A stretch of 64,000 nt of DNA, taken from contig NC_084816.1 of NCBI RefSeq assembly GCF_963583255.1, positions 8,382,600 to 8,446,599 on the forward strand. The letters run 5' to 3'. Within the stretch, counting starts at the first letter, position 1; every line of letters starts with the position of its first letter. The DNA is from Pyrus communis (taxonomy: Eukaryota > Streptophyta > Magnoliopsida > Rosales > Rosaceae). The translations under genes were made by a program, and so were the position numbers. The notes beneath the pieces are model-generated. The model saw only the letters and a program-made list of their open reading frames with translations, was not told the DNA's origin and did not search any database. Of this stretch, positions 47,570-60,300 are shown piece by piece.

Positions 47570-47838
47570 TGTCACATCTCAGTCTTGACTTTGCCATAGC
47601 ACGATATTATCCGATTTGGGCTTATCATTCCCTCACGGTTTTGTTTCTAGGAACTCACACGAAAACTTTCCAATGGGTCACCCATCTTAGGAATGTTCTC
47701 GCCCGAACTCGCTTAACTTCGGAGTTCTGATGGAACCCAAAGTCAGTACGTTCCCTAAAGACCTCGTACTATATAGAGGTGTGCATGTACATATATGGCA
47801 CATCACCCCCTCTCCGTTGGTCGATGTGGAATCTTATA
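47570..47838 (-). mobile_element. Cassandra solo LTR, diverged
   Basis: 269 bp from TGTCACATCTC to ATCTTATA, with TSD TTATT (47565-47569 and 47839-47843). About 18 bp are missing near the 3' LTR end, and the terminal CA on the minus strand side has mutated. The 5S-like core is still visible. Confidence 0.8.
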
Positions 47839-47843
47839 TTATT

Positions 47844-49165
47844 GATTGTCAAGTAGTGATCTATTCATTGCACAAATCAAAATATATAATGAGGAGTTTC
47901 ATTTATAACCAAGAATACATAGTTACTTACCTTTTAGATTCGATACTAAAAGTTGATAATAAAATATTAAAAGCCCATTCATTTATACCTTTCTAGTTTT
48001 GATATCAAATTCAAAAGGTAGTCATTTCTTGATCACCCGATGACTACTAGAACATTTTTTACGGTGATTGTGAACCAGCCTTGTGCTAGCATTAATCAAT
48101 CAACTACTCATTGGGTGTCCATGTCCTTCATGTTGGAATGCCCCGTTGGATAATAACAGACTGGAACTGAACTACAATGGACCCCAAAGGATTGGAGATC
48201 TTCACCGCACACGTGTGCCCTACCCACTGAAAACAATATAAATTAAAACATGCACGCTTGAATATTTGTCTTCTGCTTCTGGCACATAATTTTCAGACCC
48301 CAAAATCTTCAATTTCTTATTAAATTGTTGCACAATAATTGTACCAAATTATTGATTTTTCTGCAATAAAAATTAGTTTGCACAGCTTCCTCATCTGTTT
48401 GAGTGCTGATATTACCATCCAGTGTCTTATTTTCTCATTCTTCATTTAGTAAAAGTGTTAATGACATATTTATCCTTTTATAAAAAGACTTTTAAACCCC
48501 TATTTAATTAATTACTAAAATTTTCAACAAAAAAAATAATAAATAATGGTGGGTGGGGTGTAATATCTACGGTCGAGAGAGGTTGAAAAAGATTTGGGCT
48601 ACATCGACATAAAGGTTGGAGGAAGGAATGGGTGTGCTAGACGGAGGTGAGAAACTTCAACGGAGGAGAAAGATCCTTGGCGGTGAGATCTGCGGCTTTG
48701 ATAGAAAAGTAGGAAGAAGAGTGGTTTGGGATCTAGGGTCTTTGTGAGACAGCGACATGTGTGAGTACTGGGGTCTGCCAGGGGGTAGGGAATATTGGGC
48801 CATAGATATGGAATTCGGTGAAAATAGAGGGTGGGGATCTAGAAAGAGATCAAGGTGGCATATTTGGGTTAGCAGAAAAAGAGATATTATGAAATGGATG
48901 CCATGATGTTAAGGATGTGCTTGGTTTGGAAGAGATGATGAATGTCCAGGTCTCGCATTATCTTTCATTTTTTTTTTTTTTTGTTCTTATTTATTTATTT
49001 ATTTTAATGTATTTAAAAACAAATTAGAGTTATTTAAAACAAAATATATTAGGTCGGAAATAATGGTGGGTGGGGAAATAACATTTTACTTTAGGTGAGA
49101 TTGTCATGTGGGTGAGAAAATAAGACACTGGGTTGGGTTTAGTAGCATTCTAAATTTTTATGTTG
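47844..49165. other. Intergenic, no gene seen
   Basis: A purine-rich, less AT-rich stretch (48550-48960) is open in places but shows no recognisable protein. Remainder AT-rich. Confidence 0.4.
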
Positions 49166-49323
49166 ATTACTACAATCTAATGGTATTCCTCTTCACTTTT
49201 AAGTGAGAGATCTTAAGTTCGATTTTCACCAAAGACAAATTTGAACGACATTATTGCTAGCCCATTGTGAGGCTTAACCACCCCCTTCTCTCAGTGTAGA
49301 TAATATCGTTTGTTAAAAAAAAA
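49166..49323 (+). mobile_element. SINE, copy 3
   Basis: It closely matches copy 1 (CTACAATCTA head, AAGTTCGATTTTCACC B-box-like block, TAATATCGTTTGTT end and A-tail). Confidence 0.7.
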
Positions 49324-49737
49324 TTGAGATGAGGAAACCAGTTAATACTACGGTCTAGTGGTGTGGAGCCTAAAATAATCTCAAAAATTATAGAGGTGAC
49401 ATATGGACTTTTGCGCAAGAAAGACAAGATTGCCCTCATTAAATGGGTAGGCTTCTCAGATACTCCCACAGGTAGTTCACACTCCTGAAAATCCTGCAAC
49501 TGAATACGACTGTCCACAATTTACCTGCCCTTGACAAAGAAAAGTCAAAGCAATAAAGATAGGGTGGTAAATCCTATCTTTAATACATTCCCAATTGAAT
49601 ATTGACTCCATTCAAATAAGTAATCTCTATTTAAATCAACTAGGGATATTTACTCCATTATCTAAAGATATTATTTCCTATTTAATATCTTGAGAATATA
49701 TCTCCATAAACCTTGGCCAATAGGATGTCGTCATGTG
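49324..49737. other. Intergenic, possible LTR-derived sequence
   Basis: No gene. A short TATCTTTA-rich inverted pattern around 49556-49680 could be LTR-derived, but I cannot assign it. Confidence 0.35.
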
Positions 49738-50546
49738 ACAATTTGGTATCAAAGCCTAACCCTGGTCTTGGTGTGCTAACGAGGACGTCGGGCCCCTAAG
49801 GGGGGTGGATTGTGACATCCCACATTGCCCAGGGGAGTGATCCTTATATGTATATTCTCATCCTTACCTAGTACGAGGCCTTTTGGGAGCTCACTGGAAC
49901 ACCATGGTACTTCACAATCTTCGAGATGAACAACTCAGCTAATCGGCCCAAAGAATACTTTTCCCTCACTGGAATAAAATGCACTGACTTAGTAAGCCGA
50001 TCAACAATCACCCAAATGTCGTCAAAACCATTATGTGTACGCAGAAGCTTGTACACAAAATCCATAGTAATGTTTTCCCATTTCCACTTTGGAATGGGAA
50101 GCGGCTGCTACAACCCAAACGACTTCGTACTAGGTAAGGATGAGAATATACATATAAGGATCACTTCCTTGGGCGATATGGGATGTCACAATCCACCCCC
50201 CTTAGGGGCCCGACGTCCTCGTCGGCACACCACAACCAGAGTTAGGCTCTGATACCAAATTGTCACATCCCCGCCGGGGCGGATCATTTCCCGGGCCCGC
50301 TCCACCACCATAGCACGATATTGTCCGCTTTGGGCCCGACCACGCCCCTCACGGTTTTGTTTTTCGGAACTCACACGAGAACTTCCCGATGGGTCACCCA
50401 TCCTGGGAGTGCTCTCGCGCGCTACTCGCTTAACTTCAAAGTTCCCATGGAACTCGAAGTCAATGAGCTCCCAAAAGGCCTCGTGCTAGGTAGAGATGGG
50501 AATATACATTTAAGGATCACTCCCCTGGGCGATGTGGGATGTTACA
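49738..50546. mobile_element. Inverted Cassandra halves around an integrase fragment
   Basis: Left part: Cassandra internal region with primer-binding site (49743-49755) and 5' portion of an LTR (49811-49897), plus orientation. Middle: Tekay integrase fragment (49898-50108). Right part, minus orientation: LTR end (about 50124-50190), internal region (50191-50260) and complete LTR (50261-50546). The two Cassandra halves therefore face each other around foreign sequence. No TSD for the whole was found. Confidence 0.75.
49898..50108 (-). pseudogene. Tekay-type integrase fragment inside Cassandra
   Basis: Minus-strand translation contains DFVYKLLRTHNGFDDIWVIV and KIVKYHGVP, matching the integrase core of the element at 28644-32145 (31805-32013 there) with moderate divergence. 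Both edges abut Cassandra LTR sequence. Too short to act. Confidence 0.8.
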
Positions 50547-50726
50547 AAAAAGCTCTAAACACTTACTCTTTTTAGAGAAACTAACTTAGGCATTGAAGAT
50601 CCATTGGCCTAACCCCCCCTCCCCCAACCTTGTGGGTGCGTGAAGCTTGGGTCTTTGATCAAAAGTGTTGATTGTTTTGCAACTGCATTTTCGTCAAAAC
50701 TAGAGATGGTAGAAATGTGCATCGAC

Positions 50727-50822
50727 AAGTGGTATTCATCTTCATTTACTAGCTCATTGTGATGCTAAGACTGCCTCTCTCCCTTAGCATAAATAATAAC
50801 GTTTGTTGAAAAAAAAAAAAAA
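50727..50822 (+). mobile_element. SINE, copy 4 (internally deleted)
   Basis: It keeps the AGTGGTATTCATCTTCA head and the CTAGCTCATTGTGATGCTAAG...GTTTGTTG end with A-tail, but lacks the B-box part. Confidence 0.55.
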
Positions 50823-51349
50823 GTAGAGATGAGGAAGCAATCGATCAATCGGATATTGGTTTTGTTTGTTTTGGGCTGTTATAAAGGTTTTGGAATGTCT
50901 GAAGAGTGCAGGATGACAATTTACTCGACAGACTTTTGTTACAAACAGAACAGCCTAATAAGATCGAGACGTGCTACATGGATTGCCAATTAAAGTAGAA
51001 AATACCAAAAATTTAAAGAGAAAAAGTTCCTCATGTTGTGACATATGTTCTTATCAATATGTGATTGTGTAAATCCTAAGTAGAGATATAATAGGAATCC
51101 TTTGGGATCTAGAAGATCTTTCCTAATAGACTTTGTATTACTTGGAGAGTAAGTTTCTCTCCTCTTTATTACTATAAATAAAGGTACAAGGACTGGGGAA
51201 TTAATAGACAATTCCTCAAGCCTATTCTCCACTCTTTTTCTCTCTTTGCCGCACCTCTCTAGTAAATATAGGCCACAACACGTTATCAGCACAGCGTAAA
51301 ATTTATTCGTCTTCAATCAGGGGAGTATTATGTTTCAATTATTTTTAAT

Positions 51350-51480
51350 TGATTCAATTTTGATTTTATTGAATTCATATACTTTTATTGAATTCATATA
51401 CTTTTATTGATTCAATTTTGATTTTATTGAATTCATATACTTTTATTGAATTCATATACTTTTATTGATTCAATTTATTT
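51350..51480. repeat. Short tandem repeats in Copia leader
   Basis: TTTTATTGAATTCATATAC is repeated four times within two units of about 58 bp. It lies between the 5' LTR and gag. Confidence 0.8.
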
Positions 51481-53089
51481 TTCTTCTTATGTTAAATGTG
51501 ATACAAGCTTGAAGATGAAAGCTGAAATTGAAGAAAGAACTCCTACAAACCCGTTCATAATATTCATCACGCAATCCAGATTTTTCTAAAACAATGGTGT
51601 TTATCTCGATATTTTTTCAACCTTGATTGCATGAACCTTCACCATAATGCATAACCCAACTTTACAATTTACGAATTTTAAATTTTACATAAATGGTTTA
51701 TGCATTTATATTCATAATATTCCTATTATGTGAATTAAATATGTGTGAATAAAGAAACGAAAAAGAAAGAAAAAAAACAAGGAATATTGAAACCCTAATC
51801 GAGTTTGAGCCACGGCTGGAAGCCGCGAGCTCACGCCGAGTGGTGCTGCATCTGTCCAAAACCCTACAAGATATGACGACGTCGTTTTGACTGTCTCCTT
51901 GTTCACAAAATTGGCCGCTGCTGCAAGCTCACCTGCAGTTGAGCTTCCTGGCCTTTCCTTCACCGATTTCTGGTGATAATCACACATCTCAGGATGGCCT
52001 GCAGCCTTCCCATACTGAAACGACGATTGATTTCACAAGATTCCAGACCAATCTTAGTTTTGGACACTCATCCCGATTTCTGGAACTTTACCCGCCGTCT
52101 CCCACGCCTTGAAGTGCGTCTTCCGCCGTCTCGTTTTTGGAGATTCCACGACAACGGCCTCAATCTCTGTGATCCATGCTCATCGTCGGCCTTCATTGTT
52201 TCCCGATGAGACCCCTTACCCATCGTAGATGGGCTCGGATCTCACACCCTAAAGACCTTGGGCCTGTATTGCTCTCGGCCCACACCCAACTCGAAGTCGC
52301 ATTTTGGGCCTATAAATCAGCAGCCTTTGCTGCTTGAGTCTAGGAACTAAGGGCCCCGGTTTTGTGCTTAGGACCTCACGACCCGTTTTGGTTTTTAGAC
52401 CTGTATCAAGCAGCCAGTCTAGCAGTCTATTCTAGGCTTTTTTGGGCTTTCAAACTACTTTTTTCCAGTTGGACCTACAGTCCAATTCGTGAAAAAAAAA
52501 AAAAAAAAATTCTTTTGGGCCTATTTACGTAGCCCATATGACACTCTAAACCCTATAAATCGGGATTTGGTTTTCACTTTTTCTTTCTTAGCCCATATTT
52601 GGGCCTGGGTTCTGTTAACCCAATTTTTCTCACTGGCCCACAGCCCAGTTAACTAAAAATAATATTTTTGGACCCGAAGCTCCATATTTATATTTTTAGG
52701 GCTGTTTCCCTAACCTTCACACAAAGGGTCCCGAAACTACCCACTATAATATATTTGTTTTCTCTTGCTTTATATATTTCTGCCTTGTATATATATTGCA
52801 TTTGTTTGCAGGTATTAAAGTTCATACTTTTGAACCCGAAGTTTCGGAAAAGTGCCATCAAAACCTGAAGTTTCTTAAGGAGCAACACTCATGTTGAGAC
52901 CCGAAGTTCTCCATGCTTAAATCTGTTTAAACCAAACCATGTCTTAGAACCTAAATGTTCTAATTTTGATGTTTATGGAAATTTTATTTCCTAAAACACC
53001 AATCACATTCCTATTTCCGTCATTCAGCGTATTGTCGAACCTTAACAACACCAATCACATTCCTATTTCCGCCATTCAGCGTATTGTCG

Positions 53090-56060
53090 AACCTTAACAA
53101 GTTTGATTTCACTGATTTGGAAGTTTCAAACAAGAAACTACTTTATGCGGATACAAGACATGATACCTTGCTTGACTACGACTAGTTGCGAAATCATTAT
53201 AGCCAATTCTTCATTCGAAGACTTATGCCTGAAGCAAAATCAAATGGAAGTACCTCACTGCTAAGGACTCCATGGCTCTTTGATATGCTATGGACCGTTT
53301 CCAATCATGCAAAGATAAATTCTTGCCCAAAGCAAAACATGATTGAAACCTTTACGTCCATGAATAAATACAATTTTGAAGTTTATATCTAATCAAATTT
53401 TGACTGGAAGAAAACCTTTCTCGTTCACCTAAAAACTTCAAGAATAAGGGATAGTATTCCCGAACCTCAACCCTACAGAATCTAACTCCATTTTGACGGA
53501 ATAGATCATTAGTTATGCACTTTTCAGTGCTTCTACCAATGTTGTTGAGGAGTACCATTCCTGTAGTCAATCTGTGAGACTAATTTTGCTCCACCTAACA
53601 CATTTGAAAGAGCGAAATTTGACATGGAAAACCTTATTGGCCGAACCCCCTTCTATATTTGGTTTACTTTGCGAATAATTTATTTTGTTCTCAGATTTAA
53701 GATTGGTGTTTGGATGTCACAATTATTCCCGAATAAAGAGTTGATTAACGAAATTACCACATGTGCCTACAATTAACTCAAGCTTAGGTATGTTTTGTGG
53801 GGAAATTAGCAATCTGGTTCCATGCTAACTTCATACCTAATCATCCCCTGACAACATTTCAAGCTTATCCAACCTGATTGTGGGGCATGGCACTGCCCTA
53901 TATTGTCCAATGGTACTAATTTTACCATAAAGGGAAGCCTTATACTCACTCGTTTCGGCAGAACACCTTTTAAGCTTTAAGGATATTCGAGAGTATTATT
54001 ACCATATTGAAACCAATGTAGAAAAATGACTATGAATATAGCCAAAAACGTATTCTAGAGAAGATGAAACGCTTAACGAGTGGATTATACCCATTCAAGG
54101 CCCTATGCGGTCGACCAGAAACCCGCGATTCCAAAGGAATTTTTGCTATGGATATACGTTTGGGATATCTAGGATGATCCGTGATGCGTTGTTTTAGGCA
54201 TTTTTACCAGAAGTAAAGACATCATACCTAGACGAGTATCATACCTTAATACCCTCCATCTTTTATACAACAGATTCAAAAGGGATATTTGTGGACTAAT
54301 TCAACCACTCTGCGGACCATTTAGATACTTTATAGTATTGGTTGATGCTTCTACACGTGTGGCTATTGTCCATAAGCTGCATTCTCCACACTGGTGGCTC
54401 AGATTAACAAGCTCAGGGTTCACCACCCTGATTATCTGATCAAATTTATTTGATTGGATAAGTTGGAGAATTTACATTGAAAACTTTAACTTTTATGGAT
54501 ATTGCATGTCAGTTGGGTTTTTGAAGTTGAACATCCAGTCTCATGTTCATACCCAGAACGACCTAACAAAAGTATTCATTAAACGCCTTCAAATGATTGT
54601 GCGGTCAATTAGTCATAGGTACCAAAGTTCCAGATCTCTGCTTGGGGCCATACAATATTGCAAGCAACCATATTGGTCCACCTGAGGCCCGTCACAATCC
54701 AACCTTATAAAGTACGTGTCAGTTGGTTACTAGATACGAACCCAACAAATCAAATATGCGCGTCTTTGGATGTGCGGTCTATGTGCCATTTGCACCGCCT
54801 TTACGTACAAAAGAACAAATGGGTCCTCAGGGAAGGATGGAAATCTATGTCAGTTATGATTCTCCTTCTAATATTCGTTACTAAGAACCTTTGATAGGCA
54901 ATCTATTTACCGCTCATTTTGTGGATTGTCACTTTTATGAGACAATCTTCCCATCGATAGGGGGAGATAAGGACGTCAACGTTCCTAAAGAACGCCGCGA
55001 ATTATCATGGACGTCTCTACTATGTCTCATCCCAATCCTAATCTAGATCGTCAAAGTATAACCACCTCTGACATAGCAAAAGTGACGAGATCACATATAC
55101 CAGCTGCAAATGTGCCTGCAAAGTTGTGTACCATATGTACAACGGACCTTCGCCCCAAAAGCAGGAACGCCAAGTCGAAGTTTAAGATAAATGATCTTGG
55201 GAGAACTCTACATTACCTCGACCTGAATTTTCGAGCTAGTTCTAATGGTATTCTGGACTACCACTCGAACTAGACCCAAATGGTGTTACGTCTAAGTATA
55301 CCCTGATCGTCTGTATACTAGATACAAATGAGACCTTTACGAATGATATAGAGCACAAGGTTCCATATTGGAACGTGAGGCAGCCATATCTAAGCACCAT
55401 AGGCGTTTGTTGTACTTAGCTCAAATGCACTAGATCATACATCTTATGTGCTGATAATCTTTTGGCATAAAGCAGCGTTACGCCTAACACGCCACCACCA
55501 AATTTGGTGTTAAAGAAGTTTTTCCGTTACTACGGTTTTGGGCTTATCTATCCCTATGCATCTCAGCATCTCAGAATATATCATACCCCCTTGGTCTTCG
55601 GAATGATGCCTACCTTATGGGATTCCATGAATCAGACCATCTGTCAGACCACACAAGGTACGTTCCCGAATGGTTATGTCTTTACCATTAAGGATCACCG
55701 CAATATCTTGGAGGTCAACCAGATAGACCTTTTGTTGTGAAACCCTTTGAATTGTTCCAAACTCACTGTATCTCATCACGTGACAGATATAGTCGAGAAC
55801 TGTTGTTGAACATATTCAAAATCCTAGCGATTTCATCCATTGTTAAGTCCCAACAATGATCCATGAATACAACGCCATATATATCAACCAAATTATGATA
55901 CATCCAACAAGTCAACACCAAGCATATTGTGTCTACATCAGCATGAACATCAGAAGATTGAAGTTGAGCAGTCCAATCCCAAACAACATTGCCGACATCT
56001 ACACGGAGTCACTGCTGAAGTCTACCCTTCTAGAAACTTGTCCAAGGAATTGGTATGCGT
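53090..56060 (+). pseudogene. Copia gag-pol relic
   Basis: Gag start-like segment FDFTDLEVSNKKLLYAD lies at about 53103-53155. Integrase pieces include LCGPFRYFIVLVDASTR (about 54300-54360), YCMSVGFLKLNIQSHVHTQN (about 54500-54560) and a downstream FGCAVYVP-like block (about 54765-54795). A reverse transcriptase tail with KFKINDLGRTLHYLDL follows (about 55175-55225). RNase H remnants follow with NGYVFTI (about 55665) and ADIYTESLLKSTL (about 55990-56035). Frame changes and stops are frequent throughout and the RT active-site region is not recognisable. Confidence 0.75.
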
Positions 56061-56770
56061 AACTTTCTCATTTGCGATGCTTGTAGTTTCATTTGGAAGT
56101 TTTGTCAAACTCAAGAGGACTGTCCAGAAGTATACTCACTTGATCTTAATGTACTCTTTTTCCCTACGATTAGGAGTATTTTTCCCATTGGGTTTTTGCT
56201 ACCTAACTAGGTTTTAACGAGGCACCCATCATGGGATGGTCATACCCTTGTGAGCTCTTCTACTTGCCTCCAGAAGACGTATAGTTTTGACTTAATGCAA
56301 CTTCTCACTTTTTTCTTTAGCCTATGGGTTTTTCTCCTACCTTGGGTTTTACCATAGTGAGGTTGTGAGTTTTTACCACCCATGCATTCTTCCGTTCGTT
56401 TTGAGACTCACATTCGTTACTTGTGCCGACTAGACGAGACAAGTTCATCCACTACTTTTACATTTGCCTGAAGATCTGATGCGTCATCTACTTAAGTATT
56501 TGCACACTCAAGGGGGAGTGTTGTGACATGTTTATATCAATATGTGATTGTGTAAAACCTAAATAGAGATATAATAGGAATCCTTTAGGATCTAGAAGAT
56601 CTTTACTAATAGACTTTGTATTACTTGAAGAGCAAGTTTCTCTCCTCCTTATTACTATAAATAAAAGCATAAGGACTGGAGAATTAATAGACAATTCCTC
56701 AAGCCTATTCTCCACTCTCTCTTTCTCTCTTTGCCGCACCTCTCTAGTAAATATATGCCACAACACCTCA

Positions 56771-57366
56771 CAAATCTTTTTTTTTTTAATCAAAAAACAT
56801 TTAAGACAACTTTTTGCACTATTAAGAACATTTTTTATATCATAAGGACAAAAAAAAAAACAAAAAATGAGTCACATGTCATGAGGGGTTTGAATACAAA
56901 AAAAAAAAAATGTCCTTAATAATAAGGAACGATATCCTTAATGATAAAGAACGTACAGTCTAGTGATATTCTTCACTTGTAAGTAAGAAATCTTAAGTTC
57001 AATTCTCGCTAAAAGCGAATTTGAATCACATTATTGCAAGACTATTGTAAGACTTAGCCGCCCACTCCCCCACCCACTCAGTGTAGATAATATTGTTTAT
57101 TTTAAAAAAAACACAAAAAAAATTTTGAGGGGCTAATTTGTATTAATTTACTAAAAATTTAAGGCTAATTTGGAGGGGAAAGATACAATTAAGGGTCAAA
57201 TCTTTCTCCTCTATAATTACTCAAAACTTGTTCCTTACAACTTGCAAGAAAAACTAACGATTACAATTAGACAAAATTATCATATTCCTCCATGGTAGAA
57301 TAACGTCCTTGCAAGCCTCCATTCTTCCAAGGTTGAGTTACCGATTACATCCTTCCACGTATGCCC
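56771..57366. other. Intergenic downstream of RRP41L, with a SINE
   Basis: Apart from the SINE (56951-57119) there is AT-rich sequence that probably includes the 3' UTR of RRP41L at its right end. No clear polyadenylation signal can be singled out. Confidence 0.4.
56951..57119 (+). mobile_element. SINE, copy 5
   Basis: ACAGTCTAGTGATATTC head, AAGTTCAATTCTCGC B-box-like block, CAGTGTAGATAATATTG end and A-rich tail, as in the other copies. Confidence 0.65.
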
Positions 57367-60300
57367 TCATGATTCTTCCAAGGTAGAATTACTCCCTTTC
57401 AAGCATGCCCTCATGATCTCCGCAAGCTTTGCGCACGCATCCAGGCAAATTTGCATTCCCTACTTGCAGAAACTATGTTAGCATCTCATAAGCCACATCC
57501 ATCTTTGTCAAACCGTATCAGAGATTTCTCACCCCTCAGATTGACGTATCGAAATGACCTTCCTACGGATTTTAGTGCATTCCAAGGATATTAGTGAATT
57601 AAGTCTCAAGGAGTTGCATGAAACCACGCTACAAGACCAATTTTGACAAGTATATCCACCTATTTGACTTATCAATCCCATATGTAGTGTGCAACAACCA
57701 ACCAAACAAGATCTCAAAGATGACCTTGCATGCATACTTACTGTTACTATTTACCATTCTCCCGTGTAGAAATAATGATCAGAAATTCTTTGATCAAACA
57801 ACATATGATACAGGAAAGAATAAATCAGCTATCAGTCGTACCTCGTTAAGTTTTGGGGTTGACCATTCCCCAGTGATAGTTAGTTGAGTGACCTCATAGC
57901 GAGAAGGCATACAAGTCAGCATTAAGCTTCCATCTTGGTAGCTTTCCTCTTCCAAAATAGGATCAATGACAAGGTTCTTTCCGAGACAAGACTGGACACC
58001 ACAAATAGAACACAAGTGAACGAAAAAATTGAAGAATTAAAACAACTTTGATATGAAAGTCACTACGACGCCCAAAATCATTTGTAAATCTAAGGACAAA
58101 CCTATTGAACTTCCATATATTTGTGCTAAATGACAGATGATAGCACAATTGTACTATTTACAGCCTCTGTGGCAAAAACATTTTAGTGGCAAACTATTTT
58201 TCTTACACGCATAAGTGTAAGAGGAATCAGTTTAGCAGAGTTTAAACCATGCAGTACCACAAAGAAGAAAAACCTTCCAAGAAACCAAGAAATTAATGTT
58301 AAATAAGGCAACGGTATATACTGACCAGCAATTTAGTACGTTAGATATCTAACAAAGTGACAGATCTCATATGTTCACAAACATGTGCACATGGACGCAC
58401 ATGAAATGCCAATTCGATATTTAAGCAGAAAGTGCCATAAATATATAAATCATAAGAACTCTTCTCCAAAATAAATACTTAAAGCACTATACCATGTGAA
58501 AATAAAGAACAGGAGAAAACATAGCAGTAATCTTGCTATTTAGTGGACTAGCCAAAAGAACAGAATAAATACAAAAGGATGATCAAGGATCAGATTTGTG
58601 TTCCCTACTGTGCCATGTGCTCAAGTTTTACGAGTCTCAATTCTTGCATATTCTCTAATCTGTACGGGGCAATTTGTGCATGAATATGATGTTTGCACAA
58701 TAGTAAAAGAAAAAAAATGTAAAAGATACGTTGAACAAGGTAAGAGGTTCAGAATCAAAATCTTTGATTTAAACTTGATTATGAAGAAAATGTAGAGAAG
58801 GCCACATGTCTGGGCTAGATGCATACCACAGAAACTGAAGCAACAAGGTCATACATCATTATCCCGGCATCTGCTAGGGCAAGGCTAGCACATGATATGA
58901 TTACAGGAAAATCACCTGCAACCAACGTGAAAAAGCTTATAACCATGCCACAAATGAAGACACAGTCAAATGATCAGAGGCAGAGATGCACCGGTGATAC
59001 TACAACATAAAAATCATCATTATTTCTCGATTTTAATCCCAAATGACTGCCAGAGATGGACAGATAATACTACAACATACAAACAATGTATTAAAAGCGT
59101 GAGGCGTGGGCGAGGCGTCCGAGGGATAGCCCGGCCTAGGCGTGAGGCGTGAGGCGTGAGGCGAAGCCTTATGAGACCTTAAATAATAGGGGACAGGTGA
59201 GAAAAACAGAGGAAACAGGTGAGAAAAACAGAGCAAACAAGGACTCTTGGGGTTTTAAAAATAAAAGTAAAACAGACTTGGCCAAAACGAAGTCGTTTTG
59301 GGCCAAGTCATTTAAAAAAAATTAAAGACTTGGCCAAAACGACGTCGTTTTGGACCAAGTCTTTAAAAAAAAAACGAAAAAATTCCTTCTTCTTCTTCGC
59401 GGTTGTCTTCCTCGTGAAGACGCCGCACACCTGCAACCCTAAACCCAGATGGCAGAGCCTGAAAACAAAGCATTCTACTTCGATTTTGGGTCGCAGATGG
59501 ATCTAGGAACGCCCACCAACCGCCTTTAGGCGCGCCTCAGCCGCCTAGTCTCGCCTCGACCACGCCTCGGCAAGTTTTCGCCCACTCCCACTGGGCAGAG
59601 GCGTTATCACTCCCGCCCCGCCTCCAAAGCCGTCTGGGCACGCCTCGGGGCGCGTCTTTTAAAACATTGCATAGAAATCATCGTTATTTCTCAAATTTCA
59701 TCCCAAATGACTTCTCTATTACTATAATTGCTTATGATCAACCATACATCTTTATCAACATAATTACGTTATCAAACTCATGCAAGCACAAAGAAAGCTC
59801 TGCAACTTATTACATGTCAGCTTCTGAGCTAGGTAAGAGGTAATTGTCAAGCAATTAATTTTTTTTCCCAAGAAAAATCCATAGAGTGCCAAAGATCCAC
59901 AAGTCATGGACAGCACCTTTATATTTACGTGTCTTATCAGATTCTTGTATGTTGAAGAAATTCTAAGTGAAAAATAGTACACACATTCAGAAGTTTACAA
60001 GTTATACATTGACATATACATAAACGTTGAACACAAACATATACATTCAGCAGGAGTATAATCTTATTCGTTCGACGTAAAATTCTCTTCTCTGTCATTT
60101 TTGTTCCTCGTTCCTTTTCAACATATTATTTTTTCCTCAGCCTAAACATACAATGGCAGAAAGAACATGAGTTTATATGTTAAAAACCAATGAAAACTTA
60201 CTGCCCCCAGATTCCAACACCAATGCAAAAACATCCACAGTAGTCTTGGGGAAAGTTTCCAATATTATTGCACCCTCTAAAGCTTTATGAAGCATAGAAG

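Larger units (their letters stand above)
51034..56765 (+). mobile_element. Complete but decayed Copia retrotransposon
   Basis: Two 247-bp LTRs (51034-51280 and 56519-56765) start TGTTGTGACAT, end GCCACAACA, and are flanked by TSD CCTCA (51029-51033 and 56766-56770). A GTTATCAGCACA primer-binding-type site follows the 5' LTR and AAGGGGGAG precedes the 3' LTR. The order gag, integrase, RT, RNase H is that of Copia. LTR identity by eye is about 92-93 percent, so the insertion is old; the polyprotein is full of stops and frameshifts. Confidence 0.93.
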
